Positions 47,466 to 58,565 of a stretch of 64,000 nucleotides of DNA are shown here, piece after piece. This stretch comes from Eucommia ulmoides (Eukaryota > Streptophyta > Magnoliopsida > Garryales > Eucommiaceae). The translations under genes were made by a program, and so were the position numbers. Under the pieces are notes generated by a model that was not told where the DNA came from, did not search any database, and saw only the letters and a list, made by a program, of their open reading frames with translations. Location: assembly GCA_016647705.1 (NCBI GenBank), contig CM028326.1, positions 23,513,901 to 23,577,900 on the forward strand, read 5' to 3'. Position 1 is the first letter of the stretch. The number at the start of each line of letters is the position of its first letter.

Positions 47466-48159
47466 ACGACTGGTGCTTGCAGTTCCTATGTGAGAATCAA
47501 TCTCAGAGCACTGATTTCAGCATTCTGAGACAAAATTGATTCTGGAAATATTGAAAGGTTTATCTTTATGCCGACCTTTGGTGTCCGCTTTCCTGCTCAT
47601 TCCAATATATGATTCTGCAAGGACGGTATTAATGCACTGAAAGGAGTATTTTTTTGATATGTAATTATTCTGGCGACAAATTATTGCTTATAGAAGCTCT
47701 CAATATGCATGCCAGTGGGAATAATTTATGGATCACATACTGTGCTGAGCTACATGAGAAATGCGTTGGAGCTCAATCTGTCAACTCAACTGCTGCATCC
47801 ACATGGTTTGTCATAATCTAATTACTCATCGTTACTAACATTAGGTTTTTTTTATATGTTTGTAGTTCTTTTATACTTTCACGATGATAAATTTTGCATT
47901 GATTTGAGTTACGTAAGTTTCAATTTTTATGTAATGAAAAAATGATCACGAGAAAGTATGTTTTTATAATGCTGAAATTAATAAATGATTTTTTCCCACT
48001 ATATTTATACAGTTAGGTGCAGGAATATTTTTAAAATTCCTTTACCCCCTTTTTTTTTTTTCTTCATATGCTTACGCTTTCCTTAACAAGTGTTGGCTTC
48101 ATCCTCTTTCATGGGTTGTAACATATGGATAACCATTTGTGAACTAAATATCAAACACC
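47466..48159 (+). other. JMJ20 3' UTR and AT-rich spacer
   Basis: The first 150-200 bp should be 3' UTR. No strong polyadenylation signal stands out. The remainder is AT-rich and unassigned. Confidence 0.4.
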
Positions 48160-48340
48160 CGATACAAACAACAAGAAGCCTTTGCCCCACAGTTAAGTAG
48201 GATTGGTTACATGAATCTGTTTACGTCATAGTGATCGATCAAGGGCCATCATTTCAGTCAGATTTAATGTCATCAAATAAATTCTAATAGTCTCGTCCCA
48301 AATCTTCTTAGACCTACTTCTCTCTCTATTAGTTCTCCAC
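48160..48340 (-). mobile_element. RTE-type LINE 3' end
   Basis: On the minus strand it reads through 'gggacgagactattagaatt', 'gatgacattaaatctgactg', 'cgatcactatgacgtaaac' and 'ccaatcctactt'. This is the same 3' segment as at 51826-52085 and 14386-14665. It is 5' truncated, as usual for LINEs. Confidence 0.75.
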
Positions 48341-48942
48341 ACTTGAACTAAATCGCATTTTTTCTATGGGTTGTCTATGTATATGTTCAAATTATTGTAA
48401 ATTATTTTCTCGCATTTTATTTTTGATGGATGCTATTTTTAAATTTTCTCCAATAGTTTCATTTTTAAAATTAAAAAAAGAGACACAGAAATTTGAACTT
48501 ATATAATTACCTTCCCTTAAACTGTTAGCGCAATTGGAGATGGAAGAACATTTGACTTGGAAAATGAAATGACTAGAGGTCTTTTATATAGAGAAGCAAG
48601 GTTGGATAAAGTCAGGTGCTAACATATAGGACAAGTCAGTGCACGAAAGTCTTCTTTAGAGTTTGGGGATGGTCAGATGTACGTAGCTTATTCATGTGTA
48701 CAGAAAAATTGTTTTCAAGATTTAAAATCGAAGCCTCCAATGCCAAGGTGCTGACATATGACTTGGGAAAATGACATCCCTATTAGAAGGGGGAAGAGTT
48801 GAGTAGTAACAAGTTAGGTCAATAATAATAGTATTAAAATACATGTTTAAATTTGAGTATTTAATTCCTTGTTGCTCAAATCCATGTTCTTGGTTTGAGA
48901 GATTGGCTTGTTACAATTAATGGGGGTGTTGACTGTGGTTTA
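48341..48942. other. Spacer, nothing recognised
   Basis: AT-rich sequence between the LINE end and the Harbinger-like element. I see no gene or element end. Confidence 0.4.
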
Positions 48943-49873
48943 GGTCCCGTTTGGTAACCACTCCCATTCCAACTATTCCCGTCACATTCTCATTTTTTTG
49001 GGATTAAGTTTTGAGCATAGCATTTGGTAATGCATTCCATTTTTTTTGTTTCCGTTCCCATTTCATTCCCATCCCAGAATTGTGTCCATTTTTTTATATT
49101 GGCTTGAGAAACAAAAAAAAAAAGTTGTGCACATGATTTTCCATCTCATTCCCAACCCAAAAAAACCCAAAAAAACAGCTGACAAAAAAAGAAGAGATCA
49201 ACCGTGTTCATCACCTTCACCTTCGATCGTCGTCCTCCATGGTCAATCTCCAGCACGTTTGTTGTCGTCGTCGTCTTCTCTGGTTCGTCATCATTCGTCG
49301 TCGTTTGTGTCACCTTCGTCGTCGTCCTCCTTTGGTTCGAAATCGAACCTCCATCCGTCGTCCTCCTCGTTCGGCCTCCTTTGTCATCGTCTTTGTTCGG
49401 TGCTTATAGGGTTTCGATTTCGAAATCGGATTTCGATTTCCAGTTTGAAATTGATTTCGGATTTCGATTTCGATTTCCATTTTGAAATCGATCGATTTCC
49501 ATTTCCATTTCGAAACCTAAATCGGATTTTGATTGTCGAAATGGTTTTGATTTCAATTTCGATTTCAATTAGATTTTAGGATTTCGATTTCAATTGAGGT
49601 TTAAGATTTCAATTTCGATTTAGATTAGATTTTAGGATTTCAATTTCGATTGGGATTTAGGGTTTGATTGCATGATGATTTCTTGATTGTGGTTATTCAT
49701 TATTGATTTCTTGGATAAAATTTGTTACCAAACGCAATTCTGTTCCCGGATAAAAAAAAATAATTATTGTTACCAAACGCAATTCTGTTCTCAACAAGGA
49801 AACAAAATTCTCATTCCAGCTTATTTTCATCCCATTATATAGGATGAGCACGAAACGGTTAACAAACGCCACC
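48943..49873. mobile_element. Harbinger-like non-autonomous element, TSD TTA, TCGTC-rich core
   Basis: Ends are GGTCCCGTTTGGTAACC and (right, complemented) GGTGGCGTTTGTTAACC, with TTA on both sides (48940-48942, 49874-49876). It belongs to the same family as 20648-21370 by ends and by the repeated 'gttaccaaacgcaattctgt' near the right end. Its centre (49200-49400) is TCGTC-rich, followed by 'gatttcgatttc' repeats (49410-49640). Frames across these are low-complexity. Confidence 0.8.
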
Positions 49874-50162
49874 TTAATTTCTATATTTTATTATAACCAA
49901 CAACCTGTATTGGCAACCACACTGAGATACGTTTCCCATATTTTTATATTCATTTTTAGGTGTTTGAAAGCTGGTTGGGTGTTAGTTTGTCTTATTATAT
50001 TGTTGGATGAAGGTTCATTAATTAATTGTTTACTGCCTATGTTTTAGATTTTTCTAATTGCAATGCCTGGCACATGCAACGGCATATTTACGCTCATTGT
50101 ATTATACATTTGTACTATTTACTTACGCATTATCTGTAAATAGAGATTCATTAGCTCCATTT

Positions 50163-50715
50163 TGTTGGCTGGTGTTGGGTCTCTCAATCTCAAAAGTTAA
50201 CTCATGAGGTGAATTTTTTTTTCACACTTATAACTTGACTACCGGTCCTTTCTACATCCGATATGAGATAAACCCAACAATCTCCTCTTCACACAGGCTT
50301 TTGATAGACTAACCCTCAACTAGTCTCTTCTTTTGTGGCTATTGGGTTAGAGTTGTTATAACCTGAGATTTGGTACTAGTGTAGGGTGGTTTTAGGTCTC
50401 TCCCACCCCAAAAGTTAGCTCATGAAGTGAGTTTTTTCTTCACAGTTATAACTTGACCATTAATCCCTTTCACATCCGATGTGTGATAAACCCAACAATC
50501 TTTCCCTCACATATCGGGCCTTTGGTAGTTAATCCTCGACTAGTCTCTCTTTTTGTGGTTATTGTGTTAGAATTGTTGTAATCTGGACTCTGATATCAGT
50601 GTCGGGTAGCTTTAGGTCTCTCTTACTCCAAAAGTTAGCTCATGAGGTGATACTTTTCCTCACATTTATAGCTTATACCAGTCTCTTTCACATTCAATAT
50701 GAGATAAACCCAACA
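50163..50715 (-). mobile_element. Tandem TRIM element: LTR-int-LTR-int-LTR, TSD CATTT
   Basis: There are three LTRs of 116-118 bp (50163-50279, 50380-50497, 50600-50715) and two internal segments of 100 and 102 bp. Exact CATTT flanks both sides (50158-50162, 50716-50720). Read on the minus strand, LTRs start TGTTGGGTTTATC. Each downstream internal segment starts with a primer-site-like TGATATCAGAG or TAGTACCAAAT and ends purine-rich (GAAGAGGAGAT) before the next LTR. It has no coding capacity. The single outer TSD means the three-LTR form behaves as one insertion, or formed later by unequal recombination. Confidence 0.85.
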
Positions 50716-51198
50716 CATTTTATACGGGTTTAGCACAACGCAAAGATAGAATACTCTCTCTCTCTGGTAGAGTCTTTGAATCAGTATCAAGGGTATTTTG
50801 GTAAATCCACATATATCTGACCCAACTTTCTTTTTTAATCTTTGCCTCTATGTGAATGCAAGGCAAGCCAATACATATTACATTATTAGTTTACAAATAA
50901 ATTAATCCAAGGGCTAAAAATTATAACTGCATATGCATTCAAACACACCCATATACTCACAAATTATATATGTTAAAAACTAAGAAAAAAAGTAACACCT
51001 ATTCCCAAAATTTACATAAAATATAGAGTACTTATAATCAATACCCAAAAAAGGAAAAGAAAAAAAAAAATCTTGGAAAAAAAAAAAGAATTAAATTTTA
51101 TCTACCCCATTTTCAACCTAAGATGACCAAATAAGAAAACAAGTCAAAACATAAGAAAATAGGTTAAAGCACTCTACAATATGCCCTTTTTTATCTTT

Positions 51199-54100
51199 TC
51201 ATGGACACCTTGCATTCCTTCCTGGACCTCCATAATAAAAATAATTTCCCCAAACATTGTTTCTTCCTGCCTTTATATCATAACAACTAGGATGATCTGC
51301 CAATAGATGAAGATTTGATAGAGGAACCAGACTATTGTCCCAGTCAACTACCTGCAAATTTCGGAAATAAGATGCCTTGCCAAAGCCTTCGTCGGCAAAA
51401 TGGCCGCTGCCCATTTGGGTTGAAGTGTGATAACCCGTTGATCGGGAGTTCACTATTTCTCCCCCAAACTGTACCATGCTCGCGTGGCTCCTCAAATGGC
51501 TGAACAAGAACGACGGCCAGTACCCTATGAGGAGCCCTGGCCCGAATTCGAGCCACCAGTGTCCATGTTTTGGATCCTAAGAGAAAAAGGAAAGGAAAGA
51601 GAAGAAACTAATGCATTTAGAAATGCTATTTCCTTACAAAAAAAAACTTAAAAACTCCGAAGACAAATAGTTTTCTATTTGTTTGTTCTAGATTTAGCAT
51701 TTTGTCAAGCACGCCATTAAGTTTTGTCATTGCGTTTTTTTTTTTTTTGTTTCCCTTGTCTTCTTCTGCACTTCTTTTTCCTCGTGGTGAGTGATTCTCC
51801 ATGATTTCTTTTTAAAATTTATGGTTGGTGAAAATTGTGCAGAAGATTAGAGAAAACTGTTTATTGTGATTTGGACATGTATATAGAAGACTATAAAAGC
51901 ACTAGTGCAAGAGGATATTAGAGGGAGAGATAGATCTAAGAAGACTTAGAACGAGACTATTAGAATTGATTTGATGACATTAAACCTGACTATGGGGATG
52001 ACCTTTGATCGATCTTTATGGCGTAATCGGATTCATGTAACCAACCCTACTTAAGTGGGACAAAAATTTAGTTGTTGTTGTTGTAGAAAGTATTTATATA
52101 ATATTAGTAAATAATTTTAAACAATAATAATTATATGATTATTCATTTTATTGATGTCAATTATATTATCCATAAATGGTTAGCCATTAAGTAATATACA
52201 CACATATATACATATACATATATGAATATAACAGAAATAAAATACAGGAACTGTTTTTACACCTTAAAAGTCCTAGAAGCCAGTTGTTGTCCACTGTGGG
52301 AAAAGAAAGAGGAAAGAGGCTCTTTTCACAAGGGAAGAGCATCTTGCATTATAATATTGGGGAACAGGGGATCTAGAAAAGAAACTAAGTACTCATATGT
52401 TTTGGTCTTTGTTTATATACTTTTCCTTGGGGTAAAATTAATTATGATGGTTTAGTCAACTTATTAATTATAGCTAAGCAACTTATGGCTGATCTTAATG
52501 GATTTTGTCAAAGAATGAAAACTGTCAATTTTCACCAACTAATTAACAGACTAAAATCTGTTATTTTGATAGGAAAGCATTGTCCTAAATAGGTCAAATA
52601 CCTTTGTTTGATCCCCATAAGCGGTTTAGAGCTTCTACCCCTAGGTATGGTAACGCTTCAGTTTTGGGTCAGTTTCACTAGAAACCAAAAACTGTTAGGT
52701 ATGTACCAAAACTAAAACCAAAATCAAATCTGTTGTTTTTTAGAAAACAATTTTAAAATCGAACTGTTTAATTTTATGCAAAACCAAAACCGCAAACTAC
52801 GAAACCGTTTAGGTTTTTTAATTTTATATAAAATCAAAACCGCGAATTCGCGAACCGTTGTTTTTTATATATAAATAAAAACTTAACTAAAATACTGAAA
52901 AAAGTTATGAAAATCCTAAAATTAACCAATTAACCCTATAACATGTATATACTAGGGGTAAAAAATATAAATAGATAAAAAAGTGCGGGTAATATATAAC
53001 AAAAATATATCTAAACTACCGGTTTCACTGTTACTATCCCAAAATTAAAACCGTTTTGGTTTTTAATTCCAAAACCAAAATCATAGCAAAAACCATTTAA
53101 TTGGTTTCAAAACCGAACCATTTGATTTAATTTGGTTCGGTTATCCTGTCGGTTCGGGTTGAATTGCCATCCCTACCTACCCACCACTCTAGAGTGAAGT
53201 AGATTATCGATGGGTCCCTAGAGTCTAATGTGGCAGGTTCCCAAATCCATAAGGGAAAAAAAAATACACACAAAGTTTTATCTTAAATTTACCCTGAATT
53301 TTAAAATAATTATGAAATTGGCCTTAGTTTTACCTAAAATGACTTGAAACATACCTTCCAGATCATTATGCCAATATCAAATTGTCTAGCATTGAAGGAT
53401 GACCTTGGAGAGATTGCTGCTCCAATTGCTATCCTATTGTTTGTTTGGACAAACCCTGAGCATAGTAGGTTGTAACATCCTGTGGCTTGGTATGCATCTG
53501 TCTGAAAATTGAGGAAACAATTTTAGAATAATATTGTTACCAAACGTGATTTACTGTTTCTCTTCTCATAAATTGAGGAAACAATTTCAGAATTTTGGAG
53601 CTGCCAAACGCGAACAAAATTCTCATCCCGGAAAAGTGGAAAAACTAATCAAACGCCACCATAATAACCCTTTCATCCATAGCCCCCCCCCCCCCCAAAA
53701 AAAAAAAAAAGAGTGAAAGACTTACTGTCCAGTAAGTGAAGAACCTGGGATAGCTATCCCCATATAACTCTGGGCTAACCTGAACAAAGATGAACATAAC
53801 AGTGAGGGAGTCGTTCCATGAAAGCCTTTGAAAAGTGATGGATTTGAGCATAAAACCTGCCAACCAGCTTCGATGGTGTTGAGATCATTGCCAAATGAAC
53901 CAGATATAACCCATACTTGGGAGAGGCTGAATTCGAAATGATCCGTTACCCGGGGTGCCCATACATTTATGCTTGCCTTTGCTCCATAGTACTGATCTCC
54001 ATTCACAAATGCAACTGCATGCTATAATGTCAACATTACACCATTAGATATAAATTGCACTTGCACAGACATAGTTATCTTCATGATCACTGCTTACTAA

Positions 54101-54675
54101 CCTCATGATCACTGCTCGTCGTGTCTCGGCGTACCCGTCGGATTTTTCTTCCAAATCTTCTGATTGTGCTTGCTCTCAATACATCTTTCTCCGCAGTTCT
54201 TCTGATTGGGATGGTTCCTTCTGGGCATGATTCACCACTCTCTCTCCATTGCTGCAAGCTTTCCTCCATTGCTTCCATGGAGTCATTCCCTTTCGGCCTC
54301 TCTGGTGGTTGCTACAATCAGGACAAAACATTTAGATATATATATATATTTAGAGAGAGAGAGGACGATCTGAAAGAATAATACCAATGGCATCTGTCCT
54401 TTAAGCTGAGGATGATCAAAAGCAGGTTGAAGATGAGAAACAACACAATCAATCGTATCACCATCAGGACTCTGAATTGTCTTGACTGCGGGTTTGTTGA
54501 TCCTCCTCAGGTAACCTCTAACTCTCTTCAGCTTCTGTAGCTCATGGGTTGGCCGGAAAGTTTGATTTGCCGGTGACCGGTAATCGGAATCCGAGGAAGT
54601 GGGTAGTGATAGAACAGGAACAAATAGCAGGAAAGAAACAAATGTGAGAATGATTGTGGAAGAAGAAGAAGCCAT
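51199..54675 (-). CDS. Neprosin-domain (DUF239) secreted protein, 6 exons
   Basis: Exons in transcript order: 54385-54675, 54102-54311, 53857-54021, 53726-53779, 53355-53501, 51199-51576. All junctions are GT-AG and phase 0, giving 414 aa. MASSSSTIILTFVSFLLFVP is a clear signal peptide, which favours the ATG at 54675 over one 11 codons upstream at 54708. Residues about 40-165 form the N-terminal propeptide-type domain (LQKLKRVRGYLRRINKPAV, SCPEGTIPIRRT). About 168-411 form the neprosin domain (GDQYYGAKASINVW, DLNTIEAGWQ, TDAYQATGCYNLLC, FGGEIVN, HTSTQMGSGHF, YFYYGGPGRN). Neprosin of pitcher plants is a secreted glutamate peptidase cutting after proline, with two catalytic glutamates. Candidates here are E329 (GGE) and E218, but I cannot map them with certainty. 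Intron 5 (1.8 kb) contains LINE and hAT remnants. Confidence 0.92.
51826..52085 (+). mobile_element. RTE-type LINE 3' end in neprosin-gene intron 5
   Basis: It runs through a degenerate RT C-terminus ('tttggacatgtatatagaag', FGHVYRRL) to 'gcgtaatcggattcatgtaa' and 'aaccaaccctacttaagtgg', ending in a GTT microsatellite tail (52068-52084). It is antisense to the host gene. Confidence 0.82.
52642..53175. mobile_element. hAT-type MITE in neprosin-gene intron 5
   Basis: Left end is TAGGTATGGTAAC and right end, complemented, is TAGGGATGGCAAT. Flanks are TCTACCCC and CCTACCCA, six of eight matching. Repeated 'aaaccaaaa' and 'ggttcggtt' words fill it. No transposase. Confidence 0.65.
53505..53670. 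mobile_element. Right-end fragment of a Harbinger-like element
   Basis: 'ttgttaccaaacgtgattta', 'ctgccaaacgcgaacaaaat' and 'aatcaaacgccacc' match the right-hand parts of the 20648 and 48943 copies. The left end is absent. It sits in intron 4 of the neprosin gene. Confidence 0.65.
53684..53710 (-). repeat. T14-G13 homopolymer block in neprosin-gene intron 4
   Basis: On the coding (minus) strand, about 15 bases after the exon 4 donor, T14 is followed by G13. The same T-then-G arrangement appears at 15263-15309. Confidence 0.85.
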
Positions 54676-55194
54676 TTGTGAGGAGTTTCTGTTTGCTTGT
54701 GTTGACATAATATGTGTTTGTATGCATTAGTGTTGTCCTCTACTGGGTTTTGGTTTAACTACCCAACAATGTGGTTTATACCAACAATTTGTACTCCATC
54801 CATGGAAACATTTCCACGGCTTCTCTCTCCTCCTCTTTCTTTCTCTAGGGATGCAGAAAAGAGAGAGAAAGTTAAAAGCCCATATTAGTGTCTAACCATT
54901 TTTAAAAGATGATTGGACATGTAGAACCATCTCTCTCTCTCTCTCTCTCTCTGGAAGAGATTCTAGTCTAGTGCTTGGTTTTGTGTTCTGACACAACCTT
55001 CAGGCATGACGTTATTAAAATAGACCACCATTTAAGTGGCGTGGGGTGGCGTGGGGGCTTTTACCCATAACAAACTCTGGTCAAAAGCTACCTACTTTAT
55101 TCAAAAAACAGACAGAGAGAGAGAGATTGATTTTTTGCCCCGTAAGTTTAGTAAATATTCTATTTGGTTCTCTAATTTTGGGAGTTGGAAAATT
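54676..55194 (-). promoter_or_regulatory. Upstream region of the neprosin gene
   Basis: It contains a CT microsatellite (about 54931-54952) and shorter GA/CT runs, common in plant core promoters. No definite TATA box was assigned. The right part grades into transposon relics. Confidence 0.4.
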
Positions 55195-56030
55195 GTATTT
55201 TTGGTCCTTTAAGTTTGGGGTGAATATTTAAGTGTGTAAACGAGTTGAGCCGAGTATAAGTGCTCAAACTTAATTAGTTTATTTTTTGTACTATTCGAGT
55301 TTGAGCCTAGTTCAAACCGAGTTTAACATTTTATGTTTAAGCTTGATTTGTTTAATAATCAAACTGTTCGTGAATTTTTTTTAATTTTTTTTTAAAAAAA
55401 AAATTCTTTATTAATTGAATTTTAATGCTTAAGAATTTTATAAATAATATTTTTTAATAAAATTAGTTATTTTCAATTTTTATTGAAATCTATATATGAA
55501 ATTCAAATATTTAATTTTCAAACTAATCAAAATATAAAAATTATAAAGGATCAATGTAAATTTACAAATAATCAGTCTATTATAGTAATTAAATATGTTA
55601 AATGAATATTTATAAAATTAAAATTAAATTGAATTATCATTTAGAACGATTGAATATGTAAATTGTATTATTAAATAAATTTAAAGTCTATTTTACTATT
55701 TTTTTCATATTAAAAATATAAAAAAATATTTTAATTTTATATTATTCAAATTGGTCACAAACATTAACGAGCCTAGAACATATGATGTTTGTTTATTCAA
55801 TAAATGAGCTTAATTAGAAGTTTGAGTTTAGTTCATTTATTAAGTGGACGAGTTTCGAATGAGCTATTATCGAGTTGAGCACGAGTAGTTCATGAACGGG
55901 TTGATTCGTTTACAACCCTATATTTAAGCGCTTCGTTTCATAGTAAACACATTTGGTCCCTCAACTTACAAGTTGGTGTCAATTTGGTCCTATTGAAAAT
56001 TTTGCCAGGAAAATTAGACGGATTGTCATT
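55195..56030. mobile_element. Relic of a MULE-like terminal repeat, split by hAT
   Basis: 'aaaattgtatttttggtcct' and 'ttaagtttggggtgaatatt' before the hAT element at 55233, and 'cacatttggtccctcaactt' after it, resemble the long inverted repeat of the element at 61937-63080. The opposite end was not found. Confidence 0.5.
55233..55920. mobile_element. Non-autonomous hAT element, TSD TATTTAAG
   Basis: Exact 8-bp duplications (55225-55232, 55921-55928) flank a 688 bp AT-rich insert. The right end, complemented, is TAGGGTTGTAAACGA. The left end, TGTGTAAACGA, seems to have lost about five bases. No coding frame is present. Confidence 0.83.
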
Positions 56031-56136
56031 TGTGCAGCGGTTCTCTTGGTCATTTTTGTTCTCCCCTTTTCTATCCGGATTTATTCTTTTTAATTCTATG
56101 TGCTACTCAACCAAAATGAACCAAAAAAATATGGGG

Positions 56137-58239
56137 TGTCATGTATAAATCATGCGACAACATATTCCATTTCTTCCAGTAGTCTTTTTTAACCCAAGGA
56201 CTAAAAAAGACCATATATACAAAGTTAAAGGGTAGCATAAAAAAGAGAAAAGTTTTGGGGGCAGATTTGACAATGATATGTTTGTGTTACTCATTGCTCC
56301 TAACATTACTTGATGGAATTCTATTTCATTCTTTGTTTTTATGCTGATTTATATTATTAATCAATCAAGGTGATGTGATAGTATCATTTCTTGTCTTTCT
56401 CATAAATATGATATAATGTTTTACATTATTTGTTTTAACATAATGCTTTAACAATAAATAAAGATAAGTTTGGATAAGAGATTCCAAAAAAAAATTTATT
56501 TGGTTAGAGAATTTTAAAATTATTTTTTGACAAATTTTTTATTTGGGTTTTAAGAAGGAGGTAATTGTGAAATCCGTTCAAGTGGTAAATAGAGGATTTG
56601 AAAATCTTTTTAAAACAAGTGTAATTTCACAAATCTTTCTTTCATTCTTCAGCTTGAGCTCTTCGCAGTTCGCTCGTCCGTCGTCGAATTGTCTTCTTCT
56701 TTGTCAAATCGTCGTCGCCGAATCGTCTTCGAATCGTCTTTTTCCCTCGTCGAATCATCATTGTTGTCGTCGAATCGTCGGCGTTGAATTGTCTTCTTCC
56801 TTTGTCGTCTTTGCATCGTCTTCTTCCCTCGTCGAATCTTCGAATCATTGTCGTCGTTGTACAATCGTCGCCGTTGCCTCCATCGTCCATCATTGCTCAG
56901 TTCACGTTCTCCGTCGTCGTCCCTCGCTCCTCTTCTTCAGGTTCGTTTTCCAATTTATTCATGTTTCTTGTTCATTCTACGAATAAAATAGGGTAATTTA
57001 TGCATTTTGTGAATAAATTAGAATTCCACCCTAATTTAAGCAACCAACTGGTGATGTATCAGTTTGCACTTTGTTTGAAATTTCAGTTGCGTCTTCTTCT
57101 TCATGTTTCGCAGTTTCTATTTGTTGATTTGTTAATTTTTAGGGTTCCTCTTCATGTTCTACATTTTTTATGATTTGTTGATTTTCATGATTAATCACAA
57201 TGACTTGATGAGGTTGAAGTTTCATTGTTACATTGTTCATCATCTAACATAGTTATTCAAACATAGGATTTGTTTAATGATGGGATTTCAAAATTCAGGA
57301 TTTTGAAATCCCATCACTTAACAAATCTGTTGAATTTGTCAAATCCCTTACCCAAACGCAACCTAAGAGTTCTTGATAAACAATACAAAGACTTAAATTT
57401 TTTACCATACAGTAACTTTATATCTTGCAGTGAGTTTAGATTTTTGACAAAATTATTAGATTTTTAAAAAAATTACTATATTGAGTGAATTAGGTGAATA
57501 GTGATTTTTTTTTTTTTCTTGTAATTCATTAAAAAAATTTTGAAAAAAACAAGAAGAGAAACACACTCATGAGTTTATTGAAGACATATTGTCTAAGATA
57601 ACCCAATAAGTACATGTTATATTTTCCTATTTTGAGCATTCACAATATAAAGACAAACCCCTTTTGACAACTTCATTTATTTATTATTTTATTATGTGAA
57701 TGGAGTAATAAATATAGATAATACACCTCATGCGAGTTCCTCCTTTTCTGCAAGGTAATTTAGAGTTTATAAGTTTTTAGATAAAAAACAAAAAATCACA
57801 AGGTGATAATTGCCTCCTCAATTATATGTTGACCATGATTTGAGCATTGTACAAGAAAAGGCACAAAAACCTAAAGGGTATGAAATTGTTGATCAACTCA
57901 AGGCATAACCCTTCTATTTTCCCCCCCAAATTGATTCCATATAGTGACCTTTTCTTTTTCTTCTCATATTAGTTAGAAAAAAATGAATTTGAAAATAAAA
58001 AACTGATAAAATTCAAATTGTGTCAATCGAGTCCAAATCGTTAACTCCTTTATTTTTTTTATAGGAATAGCCGACGTAGATGATTTCCGTGCTTGACACG
58101 TGGGTGGATGATTTCTGTCAAAAACTATGACGGTGTTAACAATTTGGATTCACTTGATATGATTTGAATATTTTATGGTTTAATGTGTTCAGATTAAAAT
58201 GATAGGAACCAAAGTGGAATTTCTCTAAGACTTCAAGGG
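56137..58239. repeat. Tandem duplication, copy A (2.1 kb)
   Basis: It begins 'tgtcatgtataaatcatg' and ends 'ctctaagacttcaaggg'. Copy B starts immediately after with the same beginning. The unit has no gene. It contains a Harbinger-like element (56462-57363) and flanking noncoding DNA. Confidence 0.9.
56462..57363. mobile_element. Harbinger-like element in copy A, TSD TAA
   Basis: The right end, complemented, is GGTTGCGTTTGGGTAAGGGATTTG. The left end is a decayed version of it. TAA flanks both sides (56459-56461, 57364-57366). The interior has TCGTC-rich sequence (56670-56930) and a 16-bp-arm hairpin at 57277-57313. The 147-codon frame across the TCG repeats is Ser/Arg-rich noise. Confidence 0.75.
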
Positions 58240-58565
58240 TGTCATGTATAAATCATGTGACAGCATATTCCATTTCTTCCACTAGTCTTTCTTAACCCAA
58301 GGACTAAAAAAGGCCATATATACAAAGTTAAAGGGTAGCATAAAAAAAAGAAGAGTTTTGGGGGGGCAGATTTGACATGATATGTTCGTGTTACACATTG
58401 CTCCTAACATTACTTGATGGAATTCTATTTCATTCTTTGTTTTTATGCTGATTTATATTATTAATCAATCAAGGTGATGTGATAGTATCATTTCTTGTCT
58501 TTCTCATAAATATGATATAATGTTTTACATTATTTGTTTTAAAATAATGTTTTAACAATAAATAA

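Noticed and set aside
49046-49579. 177-codon Ser/Phe-rich ORF
   Set aside because: It spans TCGTC and GATTTC repeats inside a Harbinger-like element.
54676-54708. Upstream in-frame ATG of the neprosin gene
   Set aside because: Starting at 54675 puts the hydrophobic signal peptide at the N-terminus; the upstream start would bury it behind polar residues.
56543-56986. 147-codon ORF, with its duplicate at 59327-59809
   Set aside because: Ser/Arg-rich translation of TCG repeats; the copy arises from the tandem duplication, not from selection on a protein.
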